A DNA stretch of 64,000 nt from Oscillospiraceae bacterium. Its GTDB lineage: Bacteria > Bacillota > Clostridia > Oscillospirales > Oscillospiraceae. The notes beneath the pieces are model-generated. The model worked only from the letters and a program-made list of their open reading frames with translations, ran no database searches and was not told the DNA's origin. This document shows positions 1-7,499 of this stretch, in pieces. How positions within the stretch are numbered: the stretch's first letter is position 1; every line of letters starts with the position of its first letter. The position numbers and the translations under genes were made by a program. The DNA is taken from positions 62,001-126,000 of the forward strand of contig JAFSCD010000001.1 in assembly GCA_017436955.1 (NCBI GenBank), given 5' to 3'.

Positions 1-60
1 GTATTGCAGCTCAAATTCAGGGAACGCATCTTTCAGGAAAATTAGTCTGTTATTACTCAT
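1..60 (-). CDS. Partial small protein, N-terminal 20 residues only
   Basis: Reading leftward, an ATG at 60-58 overlaps the TGA stop of the preceding four-helix-bundle gene (ATGA), a usual sign of translational coupling. The 20 codons to the window edge stay open and read MSNNRLIFLKDAFPEFELQY. The product cannot be identified from this fragment. It would be the second gene of a two-gene unit whose promoter lies at the end of the 457-630 hairpin array. The call rests only on the overlap and the open frame. Confidence 0.45.
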   Translation of the reverse strand, partial: MSNNRLIFLKDAFPEFELQY

Positions 61-410
61 TTTACACCATCCTTTGCGGTTTTGCAGGATGCGATCAATA
101 GCCTGCGGATATTGCCGCAAAGTTTTTCGGCATATTGATATGTTTGCACATCGATTCTTTTGGTTTCACACATCAGCTTGAGCCAATAGCTTGTTTCGTT
201 GGATTCCTTCAATGCGATTTCCAGCTTTGCTACAAAGTCTTTCTTACTCTGTGCGTACTGTGCTTCGTGAATATTGGCACCAATGGATGTACCCGCTCTT
301 GAAAGCTGATCGGTCATATAGGAACTCTTGGGCGCAGTTACGCCATCAACAAGATTCACAATAGCAACAGCAAACTCAAAAGATAAGTCAAGCAGTTTAT
401 TTTCAGACAT
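57..410 (-). CDS. Four-helix-bundle protein (S23 / IVS-like family)
   Basis: The protein has 117 residues and an almost wholly helical, charged sequence. Its SRAGTSIGANIHEA segment (about residues 48-61) and the following KKDF..KLEIALKESNETSYWL region match the bacterial four-helix-bundle family first found as ORFs in 23S rRNA intervening sequences; here it stands alone, not in rRNA. The biochemical role of the family is not established. The start at 410 is preceded by AGAAGGTG at good spacing; the open frame runs further upstream but without a ribosome site. A TTGAAA/TATCAT promoter sits just upstream, with its -35 in the hairpin array. The next gene overlaps its stop by 4 bases. Confidence 0.8.
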   Translation of the reverse strand: MSENKLLDLSFEFAVAIVNLVDGVTAPKSSYMTDQLSRAGTSIGANIHEAQYAQSKKDFVAKLEIALKESNETSYWLKLMCETKRIDVQTYQYAEKLCGNIRRLLIASCKTAKDGVK

Positions 411-432
411 AAAAGCACCTTCTTTCATCAAG

Positions 433-461
433 ATGATACCACAATTTGCTGTACTTTTCAA
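433..461 (-). promoter_or_regulatory. Promoter of the four-helix-bundle gene
   Basis: Read on the minus strand: TTGAAA (461-456), 17-bp spacer, TATCAT (438-433). The -35 box is made from the terminal CATTGAAA of the hairpin array at 457-630. The same arrangement exists at 33837-33865. Confidence 0.65.
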
Positions 462-630
462 TGATATATCGCTGCCGCGATATGATATACGGCGTTGCCG
501 TATGATATACTTGCTTTGCAAGCGTGATATAATATCCGTTCCTTCATACGCGAAGCGTATATCACCTGCGAAGCAGATATCATAGCGTTAGCTATATCAT
601 CCGTGAACGTAGGGAACGGATATCATTGCA
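457..630. repeat. 174-bp TGATAT/ATATCA hairpin array, copy A
   Basis: Seven or so small stem-loops are strung together. On the plus strand the first half is punctuated by TGATAT four times and the second half by ATATCA four times, so the whole is a large imperfect palindrome with side hairpins. Examples of stems: ATCGCtgccGCGAT, ACGGCgttGCCGT, CTTGCtttGCAAG, TGCgaaGCA. It begins at the tRNA-His terminator and its other end (TTCAATGATAT) carries a -35 box. Copy B (33669-33842) has the same length and unit order, in the opposite orientation. Confidence 0.85.
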
Positions 631-666
631 AAAAACCTCTTTTGTTCGAAAACAAAAGAGGTTTTT
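630..666 (-). terminator. Terminator of tRNA-His
   Basis: A near-perfect hairpin (stem AACCTCTTTTGTT, short TCGA-type loop) runs into a T tract on the minus strand, directly after the CCA end of tRNA-His and directly before hairpin array A. Confidence 0.8.
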
Positions 667-669
667 GCA

Positions 670-747
670 TGGGGTGGATAATGGGATTCGAACCCACGAC
701 CTTCAGAGCCACAATCTGACGCGCTAACCAACTGTGCTATATCCACC
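670..747 (-). tRNA. tRNA-His (GTG)
   Basis: The minus strand folds as a complete cloverleaf with anticodon GTG in loop TTGTGGC. G at 747 is the extra G-1 typical of tRNA-His, opposite C at 673. CCA is encoded (672-670). It lies after tRNA-Gly and tRNA-Arg on the same strand, but a terminator and a hairpin array separate it from them, and no good promoter is visible directly upstream. Confidence 0.95.
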
Positions 748-764
748 ATATTTGAAATTAGAAG

Positions 765-890
765 TGAAATTTGATGCCGGCGCATCAAATGAAATGAAAT
801 AAATCCACCCACGCCCGCAGGCATTTCATATTGCAAAGCAATATTTCACACGCGGAGCGTATTTCACAAATCCGTCAGGATTTATTTCGT
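765..890. repeat. TGAAAT/ATTTCA hairpin array between tRNA-Arg and tRNA-His
   Basis: Same design as the TGATAT arrays but with TGAAAT and ATTTCA as spacers. Stems on the plus strand: TTGATGCcgGCATCAA type near 770-790, GCCcgcaGGC, ATTGCaaaGCAAT, ACGCggaGCGT and AAATCCgtcaGGATTT. It starts at the tRNA-Arg terminator and ends just before tRNA-His, so tRNA-His transcription must start inside it or read through it. Confidence 0.75.
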
Positions 891-891
891 T

Positions 892-913
892 GAAAACCGC
901 AAAAGCGGTTTTC
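892..913 (-). terminator. Terminator of the tRNA-Gly/tRNA-Arg unit
   Basis: GAAAACCGC, AAAA loop, GCGGTTTTC. It lies 2 bases after the CCA of tRNA-Arg on the minus strand; the T run is short, so termination may be partial. Confidence 0.7.
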
Positions 914-914
914 T

Positions 915-991
915 TGGCACGCCAGGAGGGATTCGAACCCCCGACCTACTGCTTAGAAGGCAGTTGCTCTATCCTGCTGAGCTACTGGCGC
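915..991 (-). tRNA. tRNA-Arg (TCT)
   Basis: Complete cloverleaf on the minus strand: acceptor GCGCCAG/CTGGCGT, anticodon TCT in CTTCTAA, T loop GGTTCGAATCC, encoded CCA (917-915). It follows tRNA-Gly by 7 bases. Confidence 0.95.
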
Positions 992-998
992 ATTTCTA

Positions 999-1072
999 TG
1001 GAGCGGGTGACGGGAATCGGACCCGCGTATCCAGCTTGGAAGGCTGGTGTTCTACCATTGAACTACACCCGC
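999..1072 (-). tRNA. tRNA-Gly (TCC)
   Basis: Complete cloverleaf on the minus strand: acceptor GCGGGTG/CACCCGC, anticodon TCC in CTTCCAA, encoded CCA (1001-999). First gene of the Gly-Arg tRNA unit; promoter at 1105-1133. A second tRNA-Gly (CCC) is at 33556. Confidence 0.96.
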
Positions 1073-1104
1073 AAATCCGTGGCATCATCTGTTTCAGCCT
1101 AAAA

Positions 1105-1133
1105 ATATTAGCATATTGACAGATTGTTGTCAA
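1105..1133 (-). promoter_or_regulatory. Promoter of the tRNA-Gly/Arg unit
   Basis: Minus strand: TTGACA (1133-1128), 17 bp, TAATAT (1110-1105), about 33 bases before tRNA-Gly. The -35 box overlaps the stop codon of the HAD phosphatase gene. Confidence 0.8.
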
Positions 1134-1981
1134 GGCTTATTTTTTAAGATCGAGGGAATTTTCTCGTAGATCACCTCTGCCACAGCGCCCTCGGCGCAGG
1201 GGCAAACATTGGGAAAACGGTGAGCCAACGTGCCGTCGGAGGGGCAGAAGGCGTAGTCAGCGCCGCTTAACATCGTCAGGTCGTTGTCGCCGTCGCCGAC
1301 GCAAATGAGGACCTTGCGACCCAGCATAGTCTGCAGCTCCCGGGCGGCACGCAGCTTGCTGCAGCCCTTGGCGTGCAGATCCGCGATCCGGGCGCAGGGC
1401 AGGAAAAAGTCCAGCACATCGCCGTATTTGCCCATAATATATTCCTGCACCTCCCGAAACAGGGCGACCTCCCCGGGGGAGGCGTTATACATATCGGCAA
1501 CGGTCTTATCCCGGAACTCGCCGTATACGGAGAATTTCAGAAACGGACCGGGGATATCCTCAAATTCTTTGTAGCCCCAGGCGCACTGATTATGGTCGCA
1601 GTAGACCTCCCAGCCGGGATTTTTCTTGAAAATATAGTGGGCATCCACGCCCTGCCATTCCACCGTCAGCTGGGGAAACCGCGCCTGCACATCGCTGCAG
1701 ACGGCACGGGGGTTTAGCGGAATGGGATGGCACAGCAGAAGCCGCTGCGCTTCCACATCATAAGCGGCGCTGCCGTTATACAGCAGCAGCGGCGCGTTGA
1801 CGGGGATCTTATGCAAAATATTTTTGGCAGACATGGGAACACTGCGCCCGGTATTGAGGGTGAATGTACCGCCGTTGTCCATAAAATACCGGATGGCATC
1901 CAGATTCCGCCGGGGGATGGTGGAGTCCGGCGCGGTCAGCGTCCGGTCATAATCCACCGTGAGTAAAATATCAGAAAACAT
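1130..1981 (-). CDS. HAD-superfamily hydrolase, Cof-type (IIB) phosphatase
   Basis: 283 residues, the usual length for Cof/YidA-like sugar-phosphate or nucleotide phosphatases. Motif I is DYDRTLT (D10, D12); most relatives have DxDGTL, so the R for G is a small oddity. Motif IV is GDGDNDLTML (about residues 229-238), binding Mg2+. The large central cap region fits subclass IIB. The substrate cannot be predicted. The gene starts 2 bases after rluD, with GGAG about 15 bases before the ATG, so it is probably the third gene of lspA-rluD-HAD. Its stop lies in the tRNA-Gly promoter. Confidence 0.85.
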   Translation of the reverse strand: MFSDILLTVDYDRTLTAPDSTIPRRNLDAIRYFMDNGGTFTLNTGRSVPMSAKNILHKIPVNAPLLLYNGSAAYDVEAQRLLLCHPIPLNPRAVCSDVQARFPQLTVEWQGVDAHYIFKKNPGWEVYCDHNQCAWGYKEFEDIPGPFLKFSVYGEFRDKTVADMYNASPGEVALFREVQEYIMGKYGDVLDFFLPCARIADLHAKGCSKLRAARELQTMLGRKVLICVGDGDNDLTMLSGADYAFCPSDGTLAHRFPNVCPCAEGAVAEVIYEKIPSILKNKP

Positions 1982-1983
1982 AC

Positions 1984-2889
1984 TTATACCATTTTCTCCA
2001 GTTTCTCAATGACCTGCCGGAAATAGTCGGGCAGGGGGGCGAATACCATCACCGGGCGACCGTCACGGGGGTGACGGAAGCAAAGCTGCCCTGCGTGCAG
2101 GCATTGGGTACCCTGACCCAGCTCCGGTTTTTTATGACCGTACACAGTATCTCCCAAAATGGGATGCCCTATGTGCGCCATGTGGACGCGGATCTGATGC
2201 GTCCGACCGGTTTCCAGACGGCAGCGGACGTGGGTATAGCCCCGGTAACGGGCAACCACCTCCCAATGGGTCACGGCGGTCTTGGAATTGCGGGGTGTGA
2301 CCGTCATTTTTTTGCGGTCGGTGGGGTGGCGGCCGATGGGAGCATCCACCGTGCCGGAATCCTCCCGGAAGGAGCCGCAGACGATGGCTTCGTAGGTCCT
2401 TGCCATGGTGTGGTCTTTCAGCTGGGAAGCCAAAACCGTATGGGCAAGATCATTTTTGGCGATGGCCAGCAGGCCGGAGGTATCCTTGTCGATGCGGTGG
2501 ACGATGCCGGGGCGCAATTCGCCGTTGATGCCGGAGAGCTTGTCTCCCATAGCGTGGAGCAAGCCGTTTACCAGGGTATCGTCCTGATGCCCGGCGGCAG
2601 GATGCACCACCAGACCCTTGGGCTTGTTGATCACCAGCACATCGTCATCCTCATAGACGATATCCAGCGCCATTTCGGTGGGCTTGATGTCCACCTCTTT
2701 GGGCGCGGGAACGGTATAGTCGATCCGGTCGCCGATATTCAGCTTGTCATTCTTTTTCGCCTTCTTGCCGTTGCGCAGCACACAGCCGTCCTCGATCAGC
2801 TTTTGGGCTGCCGAGCGGCTCAGGTTTTCAGCACAGCGGGCAAGGAACGCATCCAGCCGCTCGCCGGTCATATCGGCGTACAGGGTCAT
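1984..2889 (-). CDS. rluD: 23S rRNA pseudouridine synthase, RluD/RluA family
   Basis: 301 residues. An N-terminal S4 RNA-binding domain (about 9-60) is followed by the RluA catalytic domain with HRIDKDTSG at 131-139 (catalytic Asp134) and the RTHQIRVHM signature near 225. It converts uridines to pseudouridine, for RluD in helix 69 of 23S rRNA; the RluD versus general RluA-type assignment is by overall resemblance. The start at 2889 overlaps the lspA stop (ATGA); an in-frame extension upstream lies inside lspA and is not credible. B. subtilis shows the same lspA-rluD-like pairing (lsp-ylyB). Confidence 0.9.
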   Translation of the reverse strand: MTLYADMTGERLDAFLARCAENLSRSAAQKLIEDGCVLRNGKKAKKNDKLNIGDRIDYTVPAPKEVDIKPTEMALDIVYEDDDVLVINKPKGLVVHPAAGHQDDTLVNGLLHAMGDKLSGINGELRPGIVHRIDKDTSGLLAIAKNDLAHTVLASQLKDHTMARTYEAIVCGSFREDSGTVDAPIGRHPTDRKKMTVTPRNSKTAVTHWEVVARYRGYTHVRCRLETGRTHQIRVHMAHIGHPILGDTVYGHKKPELGQGTQCLHAGQLCFRHPRDGRPVMVFAPLPDYFRQVIEKLEKMV

Positions 2890-3362
2890 TTCTTTTCTTC
2901 CTTCCAAAATGCTTTGTTGAAAAACAGCAAATGTAAAATCAGCAAAATACAGCCGCAGGTAATGAAGCAGTCCGCGATGTTGAAAATGGGGAAATCCATA
3001 AACTCGGTCTTGATCATATCTACCACGTAGCCACGGAACACCCGGTCCAGCATATTGCCCAAGCCGCCACCGTAGATGGCTGCGATACACCAGCGCTCAA
3101 AGGTGGTGAAGGGCATACGGAATCTGAAATATTCCGCGAAGATCAAAACCGTCATGATCACGAACACCAGGATAAACAGCCAGGACTGTCCCTGCAGCAT
3201 AGACCAGGCAGCGCCGGTATTGCGCACGTAGGTCAGCCCCAGAAAGCCGGGAATGAAGGACACGTCCGCAAACAAGGGGATATTGGCGACAACCAGATAT
3301 TTCACAAGCTGGTCAACACCCACGATGCCCAGCGCAAAAAGGCTCATAATCAAAAATTGCAT
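2886..3362 (-). CDS. lspA: Lipoprotein signal peptidase (signal peptidase II)
   Basis: 158 residues, normal for the family. It cleaves the signal peptide of prolipoproteins after Lgt has lipidated the cysteine. Four membrane segments are visible. The catalytic aspartates are D115 in GYVVDMI and D131 in FNIADCFI, with VRNTGAAWS (46-54) as the other conserved block. GGGAGGAAATGCT before the ATG at 3362 fixes the start. It is first gene of lspA-rluD-HAD with a strong promoter at 3390-3418. Lgt, the preceding enzyme of the pathway, is at 42767. Confidence 0.96.
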   Translation of the reverse strand: MQFLIMSLFALGIVGVDQLVKYLVVANIPLFADVSFIPGFLGLTYVRNTGAAWSMLQGQSWLFILVFVIMTVLIFAEYFRFRMPFTTFERWCIAAIYGGGLGNMLDRVFRGYVVDMIKTEFMDFPIFNIADCFITCGCILLILHLLFFNKAFWKEEKK

Positions 3363-3389
3363 AGCATTTCCTCCCGAATCGGTGCAATT

Positions 3390-3418
3390 ATCATACCACG
3401 CAGCGGCGGTAATGTCAA
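3390..3418 (-). promoter_or_regulatory. Promoter of lspA-rluD-HAD
   Basis: Minus strand: TTGACA (3418-3413), 17 bp, TATGAT (3395-3390), about 28 bases before the lspA ATG. The divergent mtaB promoter is probably the TACAAT at 3451-3456 with a weak TGTACA 17 bp before it. Confidence 0.8.
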
Positions 3419-3487
3419 TTTTCTTACTGTACAAACGGGGAGAAATCGTGTACAATGGCAGTACAATGGGTAAATGGTGAGAAAATT

Positions 3488-4774
3488 ATGAAAATTGCTT
3501 TTTACACCCTCGGGTGCAAAACAAATCAATATGAGACCCAGGCTATGGAGCAGCTGCTGGCACAGCGCGGACACGAGATCGGGAAATTTTCCGAAACGTG
3601 CGATATTTACGTGATCAACACCTGCTCGGTTACTGCCGTTGCCGATAAGAAGAACCGGGCTGTGATCCGCCGCTGCCGCCGGGAAAATCCCAACGCGGTG
3701 ATCGGCGTCTGCGGCTGCTATACCCAGCACGCGCCGGAGGCTGTTCGCAAGCTGGGCGTAGACGTTCTGGGTGGCAGCGCAAACCGCCGGGCGTTTATTG
3801 AAAAGCTGCTGGAAGCCGCCGAAAGCCGTCAGCAGCAGGAGGTGTTGGACACAGCGCTGCGCCGCCGGGAATTTGAGGTGCTGCCGGCAGGCGGTCTTTC
3901 GGAGCGTACCCGGGCGATGCTGAAGGTGCAGGACGGCTGTGTGAATTTCTGCTCCTACTGCATCATTCCCTATACCCGTGGACCGGTGCGGTCTGCGCCG
4001 CTGGCGCTGGTGACGCAGCAGGCAAAGCAGCTGCGTGAAAAAGGTTATCGGGAGATCGTTATCACCGGCATCGAGATCGCCTCCTGGGGCGTGGACCTGG
4101 AGGGTAAGCCGCCGATGGAAGATATGGTGGCGGCGGTATGCGAGGCGGTGCCGGAGCTGCGTGTGCGGCTGGGCAGCCTGGAGCCCCGGGTCATTACGGA
4201 GGAATTCTGCCTTCGGATGAAAAAATACCATAATCTGTGTCCGCAGTTTCACTTAAGTATGCAATCCGGCTGTGATACGGTGCTGCAGCGGATGCGCCGC
4301 AAGTACGATACCGCCCGGTATCTGGAAAGCGTGGAATTGCTGAAAGCGCATTTTCCCGGCTGCGCCGTGACGACGGATATGATCGTGGCGTTCCCCGGCG
4401 AGACGCAGGAGGAATTTGTCCAAAGTCTGGCATTTATCCAAAAGTGCGGCTTTGCGGATATGCACATTTTCCCTTATTCCCGCCGTCCCGGCACACCGGC
4501 AGACAAAATGCCCGATCAGCATAATAATGAGATCAAGGAAACCCGCAGCCGGGCTGCCATCGCCGTGGCGGAGAGGATGAACGAAGCCTATCGGGAAAGC
4601 CTGACCGGAAGCACGCAAAGTGTGCTGTTTGAGGAAACCGACGGCGATTATTTTGTGGGTCACGCGATGAACTATACCAAAGTCTACGCCAAGGGCGAAA
4701 ACCTGCACAACACAGTGAAAAATGTGAAGATCACGCAGCTTTTCAAAGATGGTATTCTGGGAGAAATAAAATGA
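3488..4774 (+). CDS. mtaB: tRNA t6A37 methylthiotransferase MtaB
   Basis: 428 residues with the three parts of a methylthiotransferase: N-terminal UPF0004 domain (C10, C46 and the GVCGC cysteines near 75-77 bind the auxiliary 4Fe-4S cluster), a radical-SAM core with C151-x3-C155-x2-C158, and a C-terminal TRAM-like end. It turns t6A into ms2t6A at position 37 of ANN-decoding tRNAs. The LGCKTNQYET start is typical of MtaB rather than MiaB or RimO. The ATG at 3488 follows GGTGAG. The stop overlaps the start of queH (ATGA), coupling two tRNA-modification genes. Confidence 0.93.
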   Translation: MKIAFYTLGCKTNQYETQAMEQLLAQRGHEIGKFSETCDIYVINTCSVTAVADKKNRAVIRRCRRENPNAVIGVCGCYTQHAPEAVRKLGVDVLGGSANRRAFIEKLLEAAESRQQQEVLDTALRRREFEVLPAGGLSERTRAMLKVQDGCVNFCSYCIIPYTRGPVRSAPLALVTQQAKQLREKGYREIVITGIEIASWGVDLEGKPPMEDMVAAVCEAVPELRVRLGSLEPRVITEEFCLRMKKYHNLCPQFHLSMQSGCDTVLQRMRRKYDTARYLESVELLKAHFPGCAVTTDMIVAFPGETQEEFVQSLAFIQKCGFADMHIFPYSRRPGTPADKMPDQHNNEIKETRSRAAIAVAERMNEAYRESLTGSTQSVLFEETDGDYFVGHAMNYTKVYAKGENLHNTVKNVKITQLFKDGILGEIK

Positions 4775-5316
4775 AAACATTACTGCATATTTGCTGCGCG
4801 CCCTGTGCCAATCAGTGCATTGAGGTGCTGCGCGGCGACAAGATCGAGGTCACCGGATTTTGGTACAATCCCAATATCCATCCCTTTACCGAGTACCGTG
4901 CCCGGCGCAACTGCCTGCGGGAATACGCCAATACCATCGACCTGAAGCTGATCGAAAAGGACGAATACGGTCTGCGCCCCTTCGTGCGCGCGGTGGCGGA
5001 GGATATCTCCGGCCGGTGCGTCAAATGCTATGAAATGCGGCTGCTTGAAGCCGCAAAGACCGCAGCGGAAGGTGGCTTTGACAGCTTCACCTCCTCGCTG
5101 TTTATCAGCCCTTACCAAAATCACGAGCTGATGCGCGAGGTTGCGGAAAGAGCCGCCGGGGAATACGGCGTTGCATTTCTGTACCGGGATTTCCGACCCT
5201 ATTTCAAGGCCGGTCAGGAGAAAGCCCGGGAATTGGAAATGTACATCCAGAAATTCTGCGGCTGTGTCTTTTCGGAGCAGGAGCGGTATCTGAAGAGCAG
5301 TAAAATTATCCCCTGA
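4771..5316 (+). CDS. queH: Epoxyqueuosine reductase QueH
   Basis: 181 residues of the DUF208/QueH family, which performs the last step of queuosine synthesis (epoxyqueuosine to queuosine) without cobalamin, in place of QueG. The conserved cysteine pairs that bind Fe-S are present: HICCAPC near the start (C8, C9, C12), GRCVKCYE near residue 75 and FCGCVF near residue 167. It overlaps mtaB by 4 bases. No other queuosine genes are in the window, so precursor salvage from elsewhere is likely. Confidence 0.92.
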   Translation: MKTLLHICCAPCANQCIEVLRGDKIEVTGFWYNPNIHPFTEYRARRNCLREYANTIDLKLIEKDEYGLRPFVRAVAEDISGRCVKCYEMRLLEAAKTAAEGGFDSFTSSLFISPYQNHELMREVAERAAGEYGVAFLYRDFRPYFKAGQEKARELEMYIQKFCGCVFSEQERYLKSSKIIP

Positions 5317-5326
5317 GGAGAGAAAA

Positions 5327-6457
5327 ATGGATAAGTTTGAATTTGCGGTGCCTACGCTGTTCGGTCTGGAGGGCATCGCCGGCGATGAGCTTCGCCGGTT
5401 GAATATGGAAAACGTCCGTGTGGAAAACGGCAGAGTGCTGTTTTCCGGCTCCAAGGCGGATATTGCCAGAGCCAATGTGAATCTGCGAACCGGCGAGCGT
5501 GTGCTGATCGTACTGGCGGATTTTGAGGCAAAGACCTTTGAACAGCTTTTTCAGGGCGTTTACCGCACCAATCTGGAGGATTTTATTCCCAAAGACGGTG
5601 AATTTCCCGTGAAGGGACACTGCCTGAACAGCCAGCTGATGTCCGTTCCCGATTGCCAGGCCATCGTGAAAAAGGCGGCATCCAGGCGGCTGGGAGAAAA
5701 GTACGGCGTAAGCTGGCTGCCGGAAACCGGCGCCAAATACCAGCTGCAGTTTTCCATTATGAACGATCGGGTGCAGCTGTATCTGGATACCTCCGGCGCA
5801 GGTCTGCACAAACGGGGCTACCGGGCTGTGGGCAACGATGCGCCGCTGCGTGAGACTTTGGCTGCTGCCATGGTGCAGCTGACCCGTTACCGGGGTCGGG
5901 AATTTGTGTGGGATCCCTTCTGCGGCTCCGGCACCATTCCCATCGAGGCGGCTATGATCGCCAAAAACAGAGCGCCGGGTCTGCGCCGCCGCTTCGGTGC
6001 GGAGCAGTTTGCCTGGCTGGAGGAAACGCTGTGGCGCGAAGCCCGCGGCGAAGCCATGGATAAGGAATTTAGGGGCAAATACCGTATTCTGGGCACGGAC
6101 AATGACCCCAGATGCATCAGCCTTTCCATCTCCAATGCCCGTAAGGCCGGCGTTGGTGACTGCATCGAATTCAAGGACGGCGATGCCACCAAAATGAGCC
6201 TGCCCACCGATCAGGGCATCATCATCTGCAATCCGCCTTACGGTCAGCGGATGCTGGAGCAGCAAAGCGCCCAGCGGCTGTATGCCGCCCTGGGACGGCA
6301 CTTGAAATATGCCGATGGCTGGAAGAAATTTATCATCACCTCCGAGCCGGAATTTGAGCATTATTTCGGTCGTCGTGCCGACAAAAAGCGCAAGCTCTAC
6401 AACGGTATGATCAAGTGCGACTACTATATGTATACAACGGATACCCGGAAAAAATAA
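5327..6457 (+). CDS. THUMP-domain class I rRNA methyltransferase (YpsC/RlmL-N type)
   Basis: 376 residues. A ferredoxin-like plus THUMP RNA-binding region (about 1-160) is followed by a Rossmann SAM domain with DPFCGSGTIPIEAAM (196-210), an acidic GTDNDP loop (about 256-261) and the N2-guanine signature NPPYGQRM (302-309). The family includes the N-terminal methyltransferase of E. coli RlmL (m2G2445 of 23S rRNA) and B. subtilis YpsC; the exact target here is inferred. AGGAGAG precedes the ATG. Ten bases after queH, so in the same operon of RNA-modification genes. Confidence 0.9.
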   Translation: MDKFEFAVPTLFGLEGIAGDELRRLNMENVRVENGRVLFSGSKADIARANVNLRTGERVLIVLADFEAKTFEQLFQGVYRTNLEDFIPKDGEFPVKGHCLNSQLMSVPDCQAIVKKAASRRLGEKYGVSWLPETGAKYQLQFSIMNDRVQLYLDTSGAGLHKRGYRAVGNDAPLRETLAAAMVQLTRYRGREFVWDPFCGSGTIPIEAAMIAKNRAPGLRRRFGAEQFAWLEETLWREARGEAMDKEFRGKYRILGTDNDPRCISLSISNARKAGVGDCIEFKDGDATKMSLPTDQGIIICNPPYGQRMLEQQSAQRLYAALGRHLKYADGWKKFIITSEPEFEHYFGRRADKKRKLYNGMIKCDYYMYTTDTRKK

Positions 6458-6475
6458 AGAACAGGGGAATGCGTT

Positions 6476-7381
6476 ATGATCCATCTTTTTATCATCAATC
6501 CGGCTGCCGGCAGCTACGACAGAACTGCCGAATATACGGAAAAAATCGAAAGCGTTTGTGAGCAGCGGGGCATCAGCTACCGCATCGAGGTGTCCAAAGC
6601 CCCCGGTGATTGCACCCGCATCACCCGAAAGGCTGCCGAAAGCGGCGAGGAATACCGCATCTACGCCTGCGGCGGCGACGGCACGCTCAACGAGGTGGCT
6701 GCCGGAGCGGCAGGCTTCGACAATGTGGCGGTCACCGTATTTTCCGGCGGCAGCGGCAACGATTTCGTCAAGCTGTTCGATGAGCCGAAGGCGTTTTTCG
6801 ATCTGGAACGGCTGCTGGATTGCGAGGAGACTAAATTTGATCTGATCCGCTGCAACGATGATTACGCGCTGAACATCTGCTCTGTGGGTCTGGATGCCCG
6901 GATCGGTACCGACGTTTCCCAATATAAGCGGCTGCCGCTGCTGCAGGGCTTCCGGGCGTATGTGGCATCCACGATCGTGAATGTGATCAAGGGCATTTCG
7001 GAGCGGTATGTGGTTTACATCAACGGTGAGCGGATCGATGCCCGGCAGACTATGATCTGCGTCTGCAACGGCCGGTACTACGGCGGCGGCTTCAACCCTG
7101 TGCCGGAGGCAGATCCTGCCGACGGAATACTGGATGTGCTGCTGGTCAAGCACGTGTCCCGGCTGCAGGTACCGGCGGTCATTGGTAAGTATAAAAACGG
7201 GCGCTATAAGGAGCTGCCCAAGCTGGTGCGGCATTTCAGAACGAACCACCTGCAGATCCAGTGCGAAAAGCTCACTGTCGTGAATCTGGACGGCGAATTG
7301 CGGCAGGCGGTGATCGTGGATATGCGGGTGGCGGAGGAAAAGCTGCGGTTTTTCTACCCGAAGGGGTTGCGCTATCAGTAA
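6476..7381 (+). CDS. Diacylglycerol kinase-family lipid kinase (YegS/BmrU type)
   Basis: 301 residues, normal for the family. NPAAG (8-12) and CGGDGTLNEVAAG (about 65-77) form the nucleotide-binding catalytic site; GSGNDF near residue 90 is the third signature. It phosphorylates a lipid such as diacylglycerol, undecaprenol-like or sphingoid substrates; the substrate is not deducible. The ATG follows CAGGGGAATGCGTT. It lies 18 bases after the methyltransferase and is probably the last gene of the mtaB operon. Confidence 0.9.
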   Translation: MIHLFIINPAAGSYDRTAEYTEKIESVCEQRGISYRIEVSKAPGDCTRITRKAAESGEEYRIYACGGDGTLNEVAAGAAGFDNVAVTVFSGGSGNDFVKLFDEPKAFFDLERLLDCEETKFDLIRCNDDYALNICSVGLDARIGTDVSQYKRLPLLQGFRAYVASTIVNVIKGISERYVVYINGERIDARQTMICVCNGRYYGGGFNPVPEADPADGILDVLLVKHVSRLQVPAVIGKYKNGRYKELPKLVRHFRTNHLQIQCEKLTVVNLDGELRQAVIVDMRVAEEKLRFFYPKGLRYQ

Positions 7382-7461
7382 ACGCAAAAAGCGCATCAGG
7401 CGTAATTCTTGGCTCTCCCGAGGGGGGAGGCAGGAAGGGGGCTTTCTTTTTGCCCGGGTTG

Positions 7462-7470
7462 TGGTACAAT
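7462..7470 (+). promoter_or_regulatory. Extended -10 promoter of thiN
   Basis: TGGTACAAT, an extended -10 (TGn-TACAAT) with no convincing -35, about 30 bases before the thiN GTG. The 120-bp gap after the lipid kinase also holds a degenerate GC-rich hairpin near 7414-7432. I see no TPP-riboswitch-like sequence. Confidence 0.5.
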
Positions 7471-7499
7471 AAAGAAAAGAAAGAAAAGGAGGGAAACGC

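Noticed and set aside
457..630. CRISPR array at the TGATAT repeats
   Set aside because: Repeats are 6 bp, change to their reverse complement half-way, and the spacers are themselves small palindromes; no cas gene nearby.
890..1102. 70-codon plus-strand frame over the tRNA-Arg/Gly genes
   Set aside because: Antisense translation of two tRNAs.
7382..7499. TPP riboswitch before thiN
   Set aside because: The gap is short and lacks the conserved CUGAGA and related TPP-aptamer blocks; only an extended -10 and a degenerate hairpin are visible.
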